A stretch of 64,000 nucleotides of DNA from Paraburkholderia acidisoli. GTDB lineage: Bacteria; Pseudomonadota; Gammaproteobacteria; Burkholderiales; Burkholderiaceae. Shown piece after piece: positions 17,784-25,505 of the stretch (position 1 is its first letter; each line of letters begins with the position of its first letter). Made by a program: the position numbers and the translations under genes. The notes beneath the pieces were generated by a model. It saw only the letters and a list, made by a program, of their open reading frames with translations, searched no databases and was not told where the DNA came from. The stretch covers positions 1,240,001 to 1,304,000 of the forward strand of contig NZ_CP046913.1 in the NCBI RefSeq assembly GCF_009789675.1. The letters run 5' to 3'.

Positions 17784-18458
17784 ATGAATGAGAATTCCGA
17801 ATGGGTGACCGTGCACGATGCCGCATGCACAAATACCGATAGTGACTCCTGTGTCGACGTCGTCATTAACACTACGCCGATTTGTCCGAATATGTCCAAT
17901 CGGCAATTCACTGAAGCTGTGGTGCGAGCACGGGACGCAGCGATTTCCCTGATAAAAGATCGCATAGTTGCGTTTTCCCGGTGGGATATCGGCGAACAGA
18001 CTCGTGCGAAAATTTACTTCGGTCGTGCGGACCAGGAAATTCGGGGAATTTTGGCTGGAGGGCTACCGCGGTTGCTAGCCGCCGTGCAGGAGTTGGTGCC
18101 AGAAAAGATAGTCCGCTGGGATAGTGGGCTAAACAGAAACCTGACATGCGCTGTCGTGCCGGACAATGGCTCGAATCATGCGGGAGTCTGCAAACCCGAC
18201 TCCGCGAATCGGGTTATTGCAATATACTCGAAATTTTGTAGTGATTCACTCGGCGAACTGTTTCATGCGGCAAAGGTAAAAGTTTTGATTCACGAGTGTA
18301 CTCACTATACCGATACATTTAATTCAGAAGATATTGCTTACGGCGATACCGAAATGGGTATGCGAATTTTTGCGATGCAAAATCCCGACCGGGCGATTCG
18401 TAACGCAGATAGCCTAACGGGCTACATTGCAACCTTCGACAGGATCGTGATCCAATGA
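17784..18458 (+). CDS. M35-like (aspzincin) zinc metallo-endopeptidase, putative T6SS effector
   Basis: A 224-residue protein without a signal peptide. The C-terminal half has the pattern of the deuterolysin / peptidyl-Lys metallopeptidase family M35: a strand with a cysteine (VIAIYSKFC), HEXXH as HECTH at 170-174, a downstream D-x-x-Y-G (Asp183, Tyr186, Gly187) supplying the third zinc ligand of aspzincins, and NADSLTGYI at 207-215. Seven cysteines are present. M35 enzymes are usually secreted proteases; here the lack of a signal and the PAAR gene just upstream suggest delivery by a type VI apparatus. The downstream exported protein overlaps its stop by four bases (ATGA), as in effector-immunity pairs. 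Activity and target are inference. Confidence 0.7.
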   Translation: MNENSEWVTVHDAACTNTDSDSCVDVVINTTPICPNMSNRQFTEAVVRARDAAISLIKDRIVAFSRWDIGEQTRAKIYFGRADQEIRGILAGGLPRLLAAVQELVPEKIVRWDSGLNRNLTCAVVPDNGSNHAGVCKPDSANRVIAIYSKFCSDSLGELFHAAKVKVLIHECTHYTDTFNSEDIAYGDTEMGMRIFAMQNPDRAIRNADSLTGYIATFDRIVIQ

Positions 18459-18946
18459 ATTTGAATGGAAATATTCGATTTATCGCTCTTGTTGTAGTAT
18501 CGGCATTGTCAGGTGTTTTCCCCGCTGCAGCTTGTGCTTGTACGATCAGTGAAGAAGCCGATGTGCAATTCCCGTTCAATACGGTTGAACTGGCCAATGC
18601 GGACAGAGTCGCTATCGCCAATGCCGTCCTGGAGGCGAGACAATGGCCCGACGTGCGAATTCAGGCCGTGGTTATCGCGGGCGCTTATGTGAAAGAGCGT
18701 AATCTCGATCGACTCAAGGAAGAGCGAGCAAACACGGTGAAAGCCTACTTGAACCAGCTCGGGATCAAGAACGAAAATATCTTGATCGACAAGAAGACTT
18801 TCACGGACGCGATGGTTGTAAAGCATGCCGATGGTCGCGTCGATATTCAGCAAGTTGTGGTCGAACTTACCCCGATCTGCCAAGGAAGTTGCGCGTCCCT
18901 GTGCGACGATCCCCGCGTGATTCCGCACAGCAGAGTGATCAAGTAG
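18455..18946 (+). CDS. Exported OmpA-fold-like protein, candidate immunity protein
   Basis: A 163-residue protein with an N-terminal signal sequence (hydrophobic core at about 8-25, then AAACAC). The rest resembles the peptidoglycan-binding OmpA-type fold: VQFPFNTVEL, then IQAVVIAGAY and a helix ...RLKEERANTVKAYLNQLGIKNENI, the order seen in OmpA C-terminal domains, though the sugar-binding Asp/Arg pair is not clear. It starts inside the stop of the M35-like gene (ATGA), implying coupled translation. Its periplasmic location and tight pairing suggest protection against the peptidase, but this is untested. Its 3' end overlaps the convergent racemase gene by eight bases. Confidence 0.6.
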   Translation: MNLNGNIRFIALVVVSALSGVFPAAACACTISEEADVQFPFNTVELANADRVAIANAVLEARQWPDVRIQAVVIAGAYVKERNLDRLKEERANTVKAYLNQLGIKNENILIDKKTFTDAMVVKHADGRVDIQQVVVELTPICQGSCASLCDDPRVIPHSRVIK

Positions 18947-19637
18947 CCCCAATCGCCCAATCCACCGCCGCCTGGGCATGCAGCGCGGTCGTGTCGAACA
19001 CGGGCAGCGCCGAATCCTCCTTGCCGATCAGCAGCGTGATCTCCGTGCACCCGAGAATCACCGCCTGCGCTCCCCGCGCCTTGAGATCGTCGATCACGCG
19101 CTGATACACGCGCCGCGATTCCTCGGCCACCTTGCCGTGGCACAGCTCGTCGTAAATGATGCGATGCACGTCCGCGCGGCCCGCGTCGTCGGGCACGATC
19201 GCTTCGATGCCGTGCACGTCGCGCAACCGCCCCACGTAGAAGTCCTGCTCCATCGTGTAGCGCGTGCCCAGCAGCCCCGCGCGCGTGACGCCGGCGGCGC
19301 GCAGCGCGCGTCCGGTTGGATCGGCGATGTGGAGGAAGGGCACGCCGATCGTCGCTTCGATCGCGCCGCACACGCGGTGCATCGTGTTGGTCGCGAGCAG
19401 CACGATGTCCGCGCCGCCGCGCTCGAGATGTTGCGCGGCCTGCGCCATCTGCGCGCCGAGCGCGTCCCAGTCGCCCGCGCGCTGGAGCGCTTCGACTTCG
19501 GCGAAATCCACCGTTGCCATCAGGCTGCGCGCGTTGTGGTGGCCGCCTAGCCGGGCTTTCGCGTAGCGGTTCAGCAGCCGGTAATACTCGGCCGACGATT
19601 CCCAACTCATGCCGCCGATCACGCCGATCGTTTTCAT
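18939..19637 (-). CDS. ygeA: Broad-specificity amino acid racemase, YgeA type (Asp/Glu racemase family)
   Basis: A 232-residue PLP-independent racemase. The N-terminus MKTIGVIGGMSWES and the segments FLHIADPTGRA and GTRYTMEQDFY match E. coli YgeA closely. The two catalytic positions are Thr83 (ATNTMH) and Cys197 (LGCTEI), the Thr/Cys pair known in YgeA, unlike the Cys/Cys pair of classical aspartate racemases. Such enzymes racemise several non-aromatic amino acids, possibly to supply D-amino acids for the cell wall. It is divergent from the amidohydrolase gene. Confidence 0.85.
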   Translation of the reverse strand: MKTIGVIGGMSWESSAEYYRLLNRYAKARLGGHHNARSLMATVDFAEVEALQRAGDWDALGAQMAQAAQHLERGGADIVLLATNTMHRVCGAIEATIGVPFLHIADPTGRALRAAGVTRAGLLGTRYTMEQDFYVGRLRDVHGIEAIVPDDAGRADVHRIIYDELCHGKVAEESRRVYQRVIDDLKARGAQAVILGCTEITLLIGKEDSALPVFDTTALHAQAAVDWAIGAT

Positions 19638-19841
19638 TGCAACGCCTCGCTTCGATAGTGCGAAAGTTCGCAGGTTAGCGCACGAGTATAGGCGCGTCGC
19701 GCGTGCCGTACCGGTACAGTCGCCGCGCGCGGCCGCGATACGGTCGTGGGTCGCGTGGCGGACAGTTGCCTCGAAAACGGTGCCGCATTTCTGGCGCCGA
19801 TAGAATCGCCGGTAGAAGCCCACACGATCAAGGAGCCGCAG

Positions 19842-21128
19842 ATGGATCTCATCATTCGCCACGCCGTGCTCGCGCATGCGCATCCCGCCGGGCACGCCAC
19901 GGTCGATATCGGCATCGCGGCGGGGCGCATCGCGGCGATCGAAGCGCATCTCACGGCCACGGCGCGCGAGGAAATCGACGCGGCTGGCGCACTCGTGAGC
20001 GCGCCCTTCGTCGACGCGCATTTCCACATGGACGCCACGCTGTCGTACGGCCTGCCGCGCGTGAACGCGTCGGGCACGCTGCTCGAGGGCATTGCGCTGT
20101 GGGGCGAACTGAAGCCGGATCTCACGCAGGAAGCGCTGGTCGAGCGCGCGCTTCAGTACTGCGACTGGGCCGTCGCGCGCGGGCTGCTCGCGATTCGTTC
20201 GCATGTCGATGTCTGCGATCCGCGCCTGCTCGCGGTCGAGGCGCTGCTCGAAGTGAAGCGCCGCGTCGCGCCGTATCTCGATCTGCAACTCGTGGCGTTT
20301 CCGCAGGACGGGGTGCTGCGCAGTCCCGGCGCGTTCGACAATCTCAAACGCGCGATCGCGCTGGGCGTGGAGGTGGTGGGTGGCATTCCGCACTTCGAGC
20401 GCAGCATGGCCGAGGGCGCGGCGTCGGTGCGCCTGCTCTGCGAATTCGCCGCGAAGAAGGGCTTGCGCGTGGACATGCATTGCGACGAATCCGACGATCC
20501 GCTCTCGCGTCATATCGAAACGCTCGCGGCCGAAACGCACCGGCTCGGTTTGCTGGGCCGCGTCACCGGTTCGCATCTCACGTCCATGCATTCGATGGAC
20601 AACTATTACGTGAGCAAGCTGATTCCGCTGATGCGCGAGTCGGGGGTGGCGGCGATCGCGAATCCGCTCATCAACATCACGCTGCAAGGTCGCGCCGATA
20701 CCTATCCGAAGCGGCGCGGCATGACGCGCGTGCCCGAGTTGATGGCGGCGGGCGTGACGGTCGCGTTCGGCCACGACTGCGTGATGGACCCGTGGTACAG
20801 CTTCGGCTCCGGCGACATGCTCGAAGTCGCCCACATGGGCCTGCACGTCGCGCAGATGACGGGCGTGGACGCTTCGCGCGCCTGCTTCGACGCGGTGACA
20901 GTCAATCCCGCGAGCATTCTCGGCCTCGAAGGCTATGGCATCGCGCCGGGCTGCGCCGCGAATCTCGTCGTGCTGGACGCGCGCGATCCCATCGAGGCGA
21001 TTCGTTTGCGCGCCGCGCGCCTTGCCGTGGTGAGCCGTGGCAAGATCGTGAGCCGGCAACCGGCGCAGCGCGCGTCGCTCGCGCTCGAAGGGCGGCCCGG
21101 GAGCGTCGATTTCAAGCTGCATCGCTGA
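19842..21128 (+). CDS. Cytosine deaminase-like amidohydrolase
   Basis: A 428-residue amidohydrolase-superfamily TIM barrel. Metal-binding and catalytic segments match CodA-type enzymes: DAHFHMD (HxH) at about 63, DMHCDESDDP with the catalytic Glu at about 215, SHLTSMHSMDNYY, and GHDCVMDPWY carrying the metal-binding Asp at about 310. YPKRRGMTRV and MLEVAHMGLHV are also CodA-like. It probably hydrolyses an aminated pyrimidine or related ring (cytosine, isoguanine or creatinine-like), but the substrate is not fixed. An AAGGAG site lies 7 bases before the ATG. No cytosine permease is nearby. Confidence 0.8.
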   Translation: MDLIIRHAVLAHAHPAGHATVDIGIAAGRIAAIEAHLTATAREEIDAAGALVSAPFVDAHFHMDATLSYGLPRVNASGTLLEGIALWGELKPDLTQEALVERALQYCDWAVARGLLAIRSHVDVCDPRLLAVEALLEVKRRVAPYLDLQLVAFPQDGVLRSPGAFDNLKRAIALGVEVVGGIPHFERSMAEGAASVRLLCEFAAKKGLRVDMHCDESDDPLSRHIETLAAETHRLGLLGRVTGSHLTSMHSMDNYYVSKLIPLMRESGVAAIANPLINITLQGRADTYPKRRGMTRVPELMAAGVTVAFGHDCVMDPWYSFGSGDMLEVAHMGLHVAQMTGVDASRACFDAVTVNPASILGLEGYGIAPGCAANLVVLDARDPIEAIRLRAARLAVVSRGKIVSRQPAQRASLALEGRPGSVDFKLHR

Positions 21129-21142
21129 GGCTCGCGCGCAAT

Positions 21143-21173
21143 AAAAAACCGCGCACCGGAGTGCGCGGTTTTC
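21143..21173. terminator. Bidirectional terminator between the amidohydrolase and prlC
   Basis: A 12-bp stem (AAAACCGCGCAC / GTGCGCGGTTTT) with a CGGA loop is flanked by A-run and T-run, so it can end both the plus-strand amidohydrolase and the minus-strand prlC transcripts. Confidence 0.85.
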
Positions 21174-21221
21174 ATCGGCGAGACGCCTGGGCGATGCTCG
21201 GGCGATTCAAACAGCCAGCGC

Positions 21222-23321
21222 TTAGTGCTGCGCGGGCGGCTGTTCCATGCCGTTGTGACGCAGCAGCGCGTCGATGCTGGGCTCGCGGCCGCGGAACGCC
21301 TTGAACGATTCCATGGCCGGCCGGCTGCCGCCCACTTCGAGAATCTCCTTGCGGTAGCGCGTGCCCGTGGCCGCGTCGAGGACGCTCGATTTCGCGGCCT
21401 GGGCGGCTTCTTCGAAGGCCGCGTAAGCGTCGGCGGAAAGCACTTCGGCCCACTTGTAGCTGTAGTAGCCCGCCGCGTAGCCGCCCGCGAAGATGTGGCT
21501 GAACGTGTTCGGCCAACGCGAGAACGCCGCTTGCGGAATCACGTGATAACGCTCGTTCATCTCGCGCGCCAGCTCGTTCACGGTCTTGCCCTGCGAGGCG
21601 TCGAAGTCGACGTGCAGCGCCATGTCGAACATTGAGAACACGATCTGGCGCAGCGTGCCCAGACCGCTCTGGAAGTTCTTCGCGGCCAGCATCTTGTCGA
21701 ACAGTTCGCGCGGCAGCGGCTTGGCGGTTTCCACGTGCGAGGTCATTTCCGTGAGCACGTCCCACTCCCAGCAGAAGTTCTCCATGAACTGCGAGGGCAG
21801 TTCGACCGCGTCCCATTCCACGCCGTTGATGCCCGACACCGAGAGTTCGTCGACGCGCGTGAGCATGTGATGCAGACCGTGGCCGAACTCGTGGAACAGC
21901 GTGATGACTTCGTCGTGCGTGAAGCAGGCCGGGCGGCCGCCCACGGGCGCGGAGAAGTTGCAGGTGAGATACGCGACCGGTGTTTGCACGCCGTTGGCGT
22001 CGAGCTTGCGGCGCGACCGGGCGTCGTCCATCCACGCGCCGCCGCGCTTGCCTTCGCGCGCGTAGAGGTCGAGATAGAACTGGGCGACGAGGGTGCCGTC
22101 GGTGTTCTCGACGCGGAAGAAGCGCACGCTATCGTTCCAGACCGGCGCGTTGTCGTCGCGAATACGCACGCCGAACAGTGTTTCCGTGACCTTGAAGAGG
22201 CCCTTGAGCACGAAGTCTTCCGGGAAGTACTGCTTCACTTCGTTCTCGGAGAACGAGTAGCGGTTCTGGCGCAGACGCTCGGCCGCGAAGGCCACGTCCC
22301 ACGGTTCCATTTGCGTGAGGCCCAGCTCGCTCGCGGCGAATTCGCGCAGTTCCTCCCAGTCTTTCTCGGCATGCGGACGCGCGCGCGTGGCGAGGTCTTC
22401 GAGAAAGCTCATGACCTGCGCGGGCGACTCGGCCATCTTCGGCGTGAGGGAGACTTCGGCGAAGTTGTTGTAGCCGAGCATCTTCGCTTCTTCGGCGCGC
22501 AGCTTCAGCTGTTCCTCGACGATAGCCGTGTTGTCCCATTCGGCCTTGCCGCCGCCGTACACGGCCCCGAGTTCCGAGGCGCGCGTGACATAGGCGCGAT
22601 ACATCGTCTCGCGCATCGCACGGTTTTCCGAATACTGGAGCACCGGGAAATACGAAGGGAAGTGCAGCGTGAACTTGTAGCCTTCCTTGTTCTCGCGTTC
22701 GGCGGCTTCACGCGCGCCGGCGATCACGTCTTCGGGCAGGCCCGCGAGTTCGGCCTCGCTCGTGGCGTATAACGCGTAGCCGTTGGTGGCGTCGAGCACG
22801 TGGTCGGAGAAGGCCTTCGAGAGCGCGGCCTGGCGTTCCTGCAACTCGGCGAAACGCGGCTTCTGGTCTTCGGGCAGTTCCGCGCCGGAGAGGCGAAAAT
22901 CGCGCACGGCGTTGTCGAGAATCTTCTTGCGCTCGCCCGAAAGCAGTTCGAACGAGTTGTGACTGGTGATGGCCTTGTACTTCTTGAACAGCTCGAGATT
23001 CTGGCCGACGCTCGACCAGAATTCGGTCACGCGCGGCAGGTTTTCGCCATACACGGCGCGCAGTTCCGGCGTGTCGGCGACGGCGTTCAGATGGCCGATC
23101 ACGCCCCAGGCGCGCGAAAGCGGCTCGGTCACGCGCTCGACCGGCTCGACCACGTCGTCCCATTGCGCGGGCGTGATGGGCGCGGCAGCGCGCTCGACGG
23201 CGCCTTTGGCGTTCGCGAGCAGCACGTCGAGTGCGGGCGTGACGTGCTCGGGGCGAATCTCGCCGAAGCGCGGCAGGCCGCTGAAGTCGAGGAGCGGATT
23301 GTCGGAATTCGAAGTAGCCAT
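21222..23321 (-). CDS. prlC: Oligopeptidase A (M3 zinc metallopeptidase)
   Basis: A 699-residue M3-family peptidase that degrades oligopeptides, including cleaved signal peptides, in the cytoplasm. The zinc site is visible at about residue 480 as LFHEFGHGLHHML (HEXXH) with the downstream Glu region following. The N-terminus MATSNSDNPLLDFSGLPRFGEI is typical and fixes the ATG at 23321; the upstream frame extension is not conserved-looking. folD follows upstream on the same strand after 279 bases with a terminator between, so prlC should have its own promoter. Confidence 0.92.
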   Translation of the reverse strand: MATSNSDNPLLDFSGLPRFGEIRPEHVTPALDVLLANAKGAVERAAAPITPAQWDDVVEPVERVTEPLSRAWGVIGHLNAVADTPELRAVYGENLPRVTEFWSSVGQNLELFKKYKAITSHNSFELLSGERKKILDNAVRDFRLSGAELPEDQKPRFAELQERQAALSKAFSDHVLDATNGYALYATSEAELAGLPEDVIAGAREAAERENKEGYKFTLHFPSYFPVLQYSENRAMRETMYRAYVTRASELGAVYGGGKAEWDNTAIVEEQLKLRAEEAKMLGYNNFAEVSLTPKMAESPAQVMSFLEDLATRARPHAEKDWEELREFAASELGLTQMEPWDVAFAAERLRQNRYSFSENEVKQYFPEDFVLKGLFKVTETLFGVRIRDDNAPVWNDSVRFFRVENTDGTLVAQFYLDLYAREGKRGGAWMDDARSRRKLDANGVQTPVAYLTCNFSAPVGGRPACFTHDEVITLFHEFGHGLHHMLTRVDELSVSGINGVEWDAVELPSQFMENFCWEWDVLTEMTSHVETAKPLPRELFDKMLAAKNFQSGLGTLRQIVFSMFDMALHVDFDASQGKTVNELAREMNERYHVIPQAAFSRWPNTFSHIFAGGYAAGYYSYKWAEVLSADAYAAFEEAAQAAKSSVLDAATGTRYRKEILEVGGSRPAMESFKAFRGREPSIDALLRHNGMEQPPAQH

Positions 23322-23526
23322 GATGCGTCCTGTTCCTGTCTGTCGCGGTTGAGTCGGGTAGCGGCGGCGCGGCGGCGCGCGCGCCGGGTCTGTGTCGATA
23401 GAACGGTTATTGGGGCGGAAGTGCGGATTCCAAGCGCGGGTTGCATCGCGCGTGGCCGCGACGCGCCGCCAGGTCATCCGAGCAAATTAACAGATGTCGC
23501 GCGCGCGTGGCGAAACGGCGCCCGCA

Positions 23527-23558
23527 AAGAAAAAGCGGCCCGCGAAGGGGCCGCTTCC
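23527..23558 (-). terminator. Rho-independent terminator after folD
   Basis: Read on the minus strand, an 8-bp stem (AAGCGGCC / GGCCGCTT) is followed by a T-rich tail. It lies 43 bases past the folD stop and before prlC. Confidence 0.75.
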
Positions 23559-23600
23559 GGCGGTGCTTCAAGATGCGTGACGCGATGGCGCCTGGCGTGC

Positions 23601-24458
23601 TCAGGCCGCGTTCGCGGCGCGCTCGGCGGCTTCGATCGTGTTCACGAGCAGCATGGTGATGGTCATCGGACCCACGCCGCCCGGCACCGGCGTGATGTAG
23701 CCGGCCACATTCTGCAGGCCCGCGAAATCGACGTCGCCGCAGAGTTTGCCGTTGTCGTCGCGGTTCATGCCCACGTCGATCACCGTCACGCCCGGCTTGA
23801 CCATGTCGGCCGTCAGCACGTTGCGCTTGCCGACGGCGGCCACCACGATGTCCGCGTCGCGCGTGTGCTTCGCGAGGTCGCGCGTCTTGCTGTGGCAAAT
23901 GGTGACCGTGGCGCCCTTTTCGAGCAGCAGCAGCGCCATTGGCTTGCCGACGATGTTCGAGCGGCCGATCACCACGGCGTTCGCGCCCTCGAGCGGGATC
24001 TGGTACTCCTCGAACATCTTCATGACGCCGTAGGGCGTGCACGGGCGGAACAGCGGCTGGCCCGTCATGAGCGCGCCCGCGTTGGCCACGTGAAAACCGT
24101 CCACGTCCTTCTCGGGCGCGATCGCCTCGATCACCTTGTGGCTGTCGATGTGCTTCGGCAGCGGCAGTTGCACGAGGATGCCGTGGATCTTCGGATCGTT
24201 GTTCAGGGCGTCGATGCGCGCGAGCAGATCGGCTTCGGAGAGCGTCGCGGGATAGCGGTCGTACGAAGAATGCAGGCCGTTGTCCTCGCACGCCTTGATC
24301 TTGTTGCGCACGTAGACCTCGCTCGCCGGGTTGTCGCCGACCAGCACGACCGCGAGGCCCGGCTGATGGCCGCGTGCGGTGAGGGCGGCGGCGCGCGTGG
24401 CGACGTCGGCGCGCAGTTTCTTTGAGAGGGCGAGGCCGTCGATGAGGGTGGCAGTCAT
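23601..24458 (-). CDS. folD: Bifunctional methylenetetrahydrofolate dehydrogenase / cyclohydrolase
   Basis: A 285-residue FolD. It interconverts 5,10-methylene- and 10-formyl-tetrahydrofolate with NADP. Diagnostic stretches are [11 protein letters not shown] (catalytic Lys), [13 protein letters not shown], the dinucleotide-binding [14 protein letters not shown], and the C-terminal [11 protein letters not shown]. The start at 24458 is the family N-terminus ([15 protein letters not shown]); the frame runs upstream through low-complexity sequence that is not part of the protein. The neighbours upstream are the two-component genes on the same strand. Confidence 0.95.
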   Translation of the reverse strand: MTATLIDGLALSKKLRADVATRAAALTARGHQPGLAVVLVGDNPASEVYVRNKIKACEDNGLHSSYDRYPATLSEADLLARIDALNNDPKIHGILVQLPLPKHIDSHKVIEAIAPEKDVDGFHVANAGALMTGQPLFRPCTPYGVMKMFEEYQIPLEGANAVVIGRSNIVGKPMALLLLEKGATVTICHSKTRDLAKHTRDADIVVAAVGKRNVLTADMVKPGVTVIDVGMNRDDNGKLCGDVDFAGLQNVAGYITPVPGGVGPMTITMLLVNTIEAAERAANAA

Positions 24459-24630
24459 GGTCGGTCGAGATCGAGAGTGGAAGACGAATGCGGGCGATGG
24501 CGAGGCTCGGCGCGCTCGGGACGAGACGCCGTCGCGAAGGCCGACATTATACCCGCGCGGCGCAAGGGCTTTTGCGCGAAGGGGAAGGGGGTGTGAAGCG
24601 GCTGCGATCGGTCGGTCACGCGTGCGGAAA

Positions 24631-24663
24631 GCGTGTGAGACGCGTGTGAGACGCGTCTGAGAT
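24631..24663 (+). repeat. Three tandem copies of an 11-bp unit (GCGTGTGAGAC)
   Basis: Copies at 24631-24641 and 24642-24652 are identical; the third at 24653-24663 differs at two bases. Found in the folD upstream region. Confidence 0.85.
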
Positions 24664-24717
24664 GCGGGTAAAGCGAAAAACGGGAACGAACGGACGCGCG
24701 GAAGGGGGATGAAGCAA

Positions 24718-24756
24718 GGATTTGAAGCGGGGATTTGAAGCAGGGATTTGAAGCGG
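24718..24756 (+). repeat. Three tandem copies of a 13-bp unit (GGATTTGAAGCGG)
   Basis: Copies occupy 24718-24730, 24731-24743 and 24744-24756, with one G-to-A change in the middle copy. A diverged fourth copy (GGGGATGAAGCAA) precedes them. Confidence 0.88.
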
Positions 24757-24854
24757 AGAAAGGGAACCGGACACCGAAGCGGCGCGCGCACGAAGGCCAC
24801 GCGCCGCCTCCGTCGTTCGCGCGCCGTGCAGGGCGCGCGAACGCAAGGCGCGGC

Positions 24855-25505
24855 TTATTGCTGCTGCGCCTGTTGCGGCTTGTTGGAGAGCGCGAGACGC
24901 AGCAGGTCGGCGACCGTGTTGACGTTGAGCTTTTCCATGATGTTGGCGCGGTGCGCCTCCACCGTCTTGATGCTGATGCCGAGATCGTCGGCGATCTGCT
25001 TGTTCAGGCGGCCCGCGATGATGCGTTCGAGCACCTGGTGTTCGCGCGCCGTGAGCTTGCCGAGGCGCTCGGCGGCCGCGCGCTGCTGCTGCACGTTGCT
25101 GCTTTCGTTGCGCGCCTTGTCGAGCATGCGTTCGACGAGCTTGCGCAGTTCGGCTTCGTCGAACGGCTTTTCGATGAAGTCCATCGCGCCTTTCTTCATC
25201 GTCGAGACCGCCATCGGCACGTCGCCGTGGCCCGTCACGAAGATGGTCGGCAGCGAAGCGTTTTCGGCGAGCAGGCGCTCCTGCAGTTCGAGGCCGCTCA
25301 TGCCCGACATGCGCACGTCCAGAATCAGGCAGGCGATCTGCCCGGCCTGTTGCGCCGGCTGGTAACCCTCGAGGAACTCCTCCGCGCTGACAAAGCACTG
25401 CACGCGGTAGCCGTTCGCTTCGAGGAGCCAACGCAGCGAGTCTCGTACGGCCTCGTCATCATCAACGACAAAGACGGTTTCCTGGGTGGTGACTGGGCTG
25501 TTCAT
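24855..25505 (-). CDS. FixJ-type response regulator (REC + LuxR HTH)
   Basis: A 216-residue two-domain regulator. The receiver domain (1-125) has the acidic pair VVDDDEAV, the phospho-acceptor Asp in CLILDVRMSGMSG (about residue 60) and the Lys in FIEKPF. A LuxR/FixJ helix-turn-helix follows (LTAREHQVLERIIAGRLNKQIADDLGISIKTVEAHR). The tail is Gln-rich. The start codon overlaps the stop codon of the sensor kinase gene (ATGA), so the two are translationally coupled. The regulon is unknown; the pair is divergent from the pyruvate dehydrogenase operon, which suggests but does not prove a link to carbon or redox metabolism. Confidence 0.88.
   Translation of the reverse strand: MNSPVTTQETVFVVDDDEAVRDSLRWLLEANGYRVQCFVSAEEFLEGYQPAQQAGQIACLILDVRMSGMSGLELQERLLAENASLPTIFVTGHGDVPMAVSTMKKGAMDFIEKPFDEAELRKLVERMLDKARNESSNVQQQRAAAERLGKLTAREHQVLERIIAGRLNKQIADDLGISIKTVEAHRANIMEKLNVNTVADLLRLALSNKPQQAQQQ

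Larger units (their letters stand above)
24459..24854. other. Intergenic region with two sets of tandem repeats
   Basis: This 396-base gap between folD and the response-regulator gene holds no gene I can support. It contains 11-bp and 13-bp tandem repeats (listed separately). It must contain the folD promoter and the 3' end of the regulator transcript. I see no strong terminator hairpin. Confidence 0.5.

Noticed and set aside
18939..21122. A 727-codon minus-strand frame joining the racemase to sequence opposite the amidohydrolase
   Set aside because: Only the last 232 codons are the racemase, which starts with MKTIGVIGGMSWES at 19637. The upstream part is antisense to the clear amidohydrolase gene.
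24631..24756. Tandem repeats considered as a CRISPR array
   Set aside because: The units are 11 and 13 bp and directly adjacent, without unique spacers, and no cas gene is in the window.
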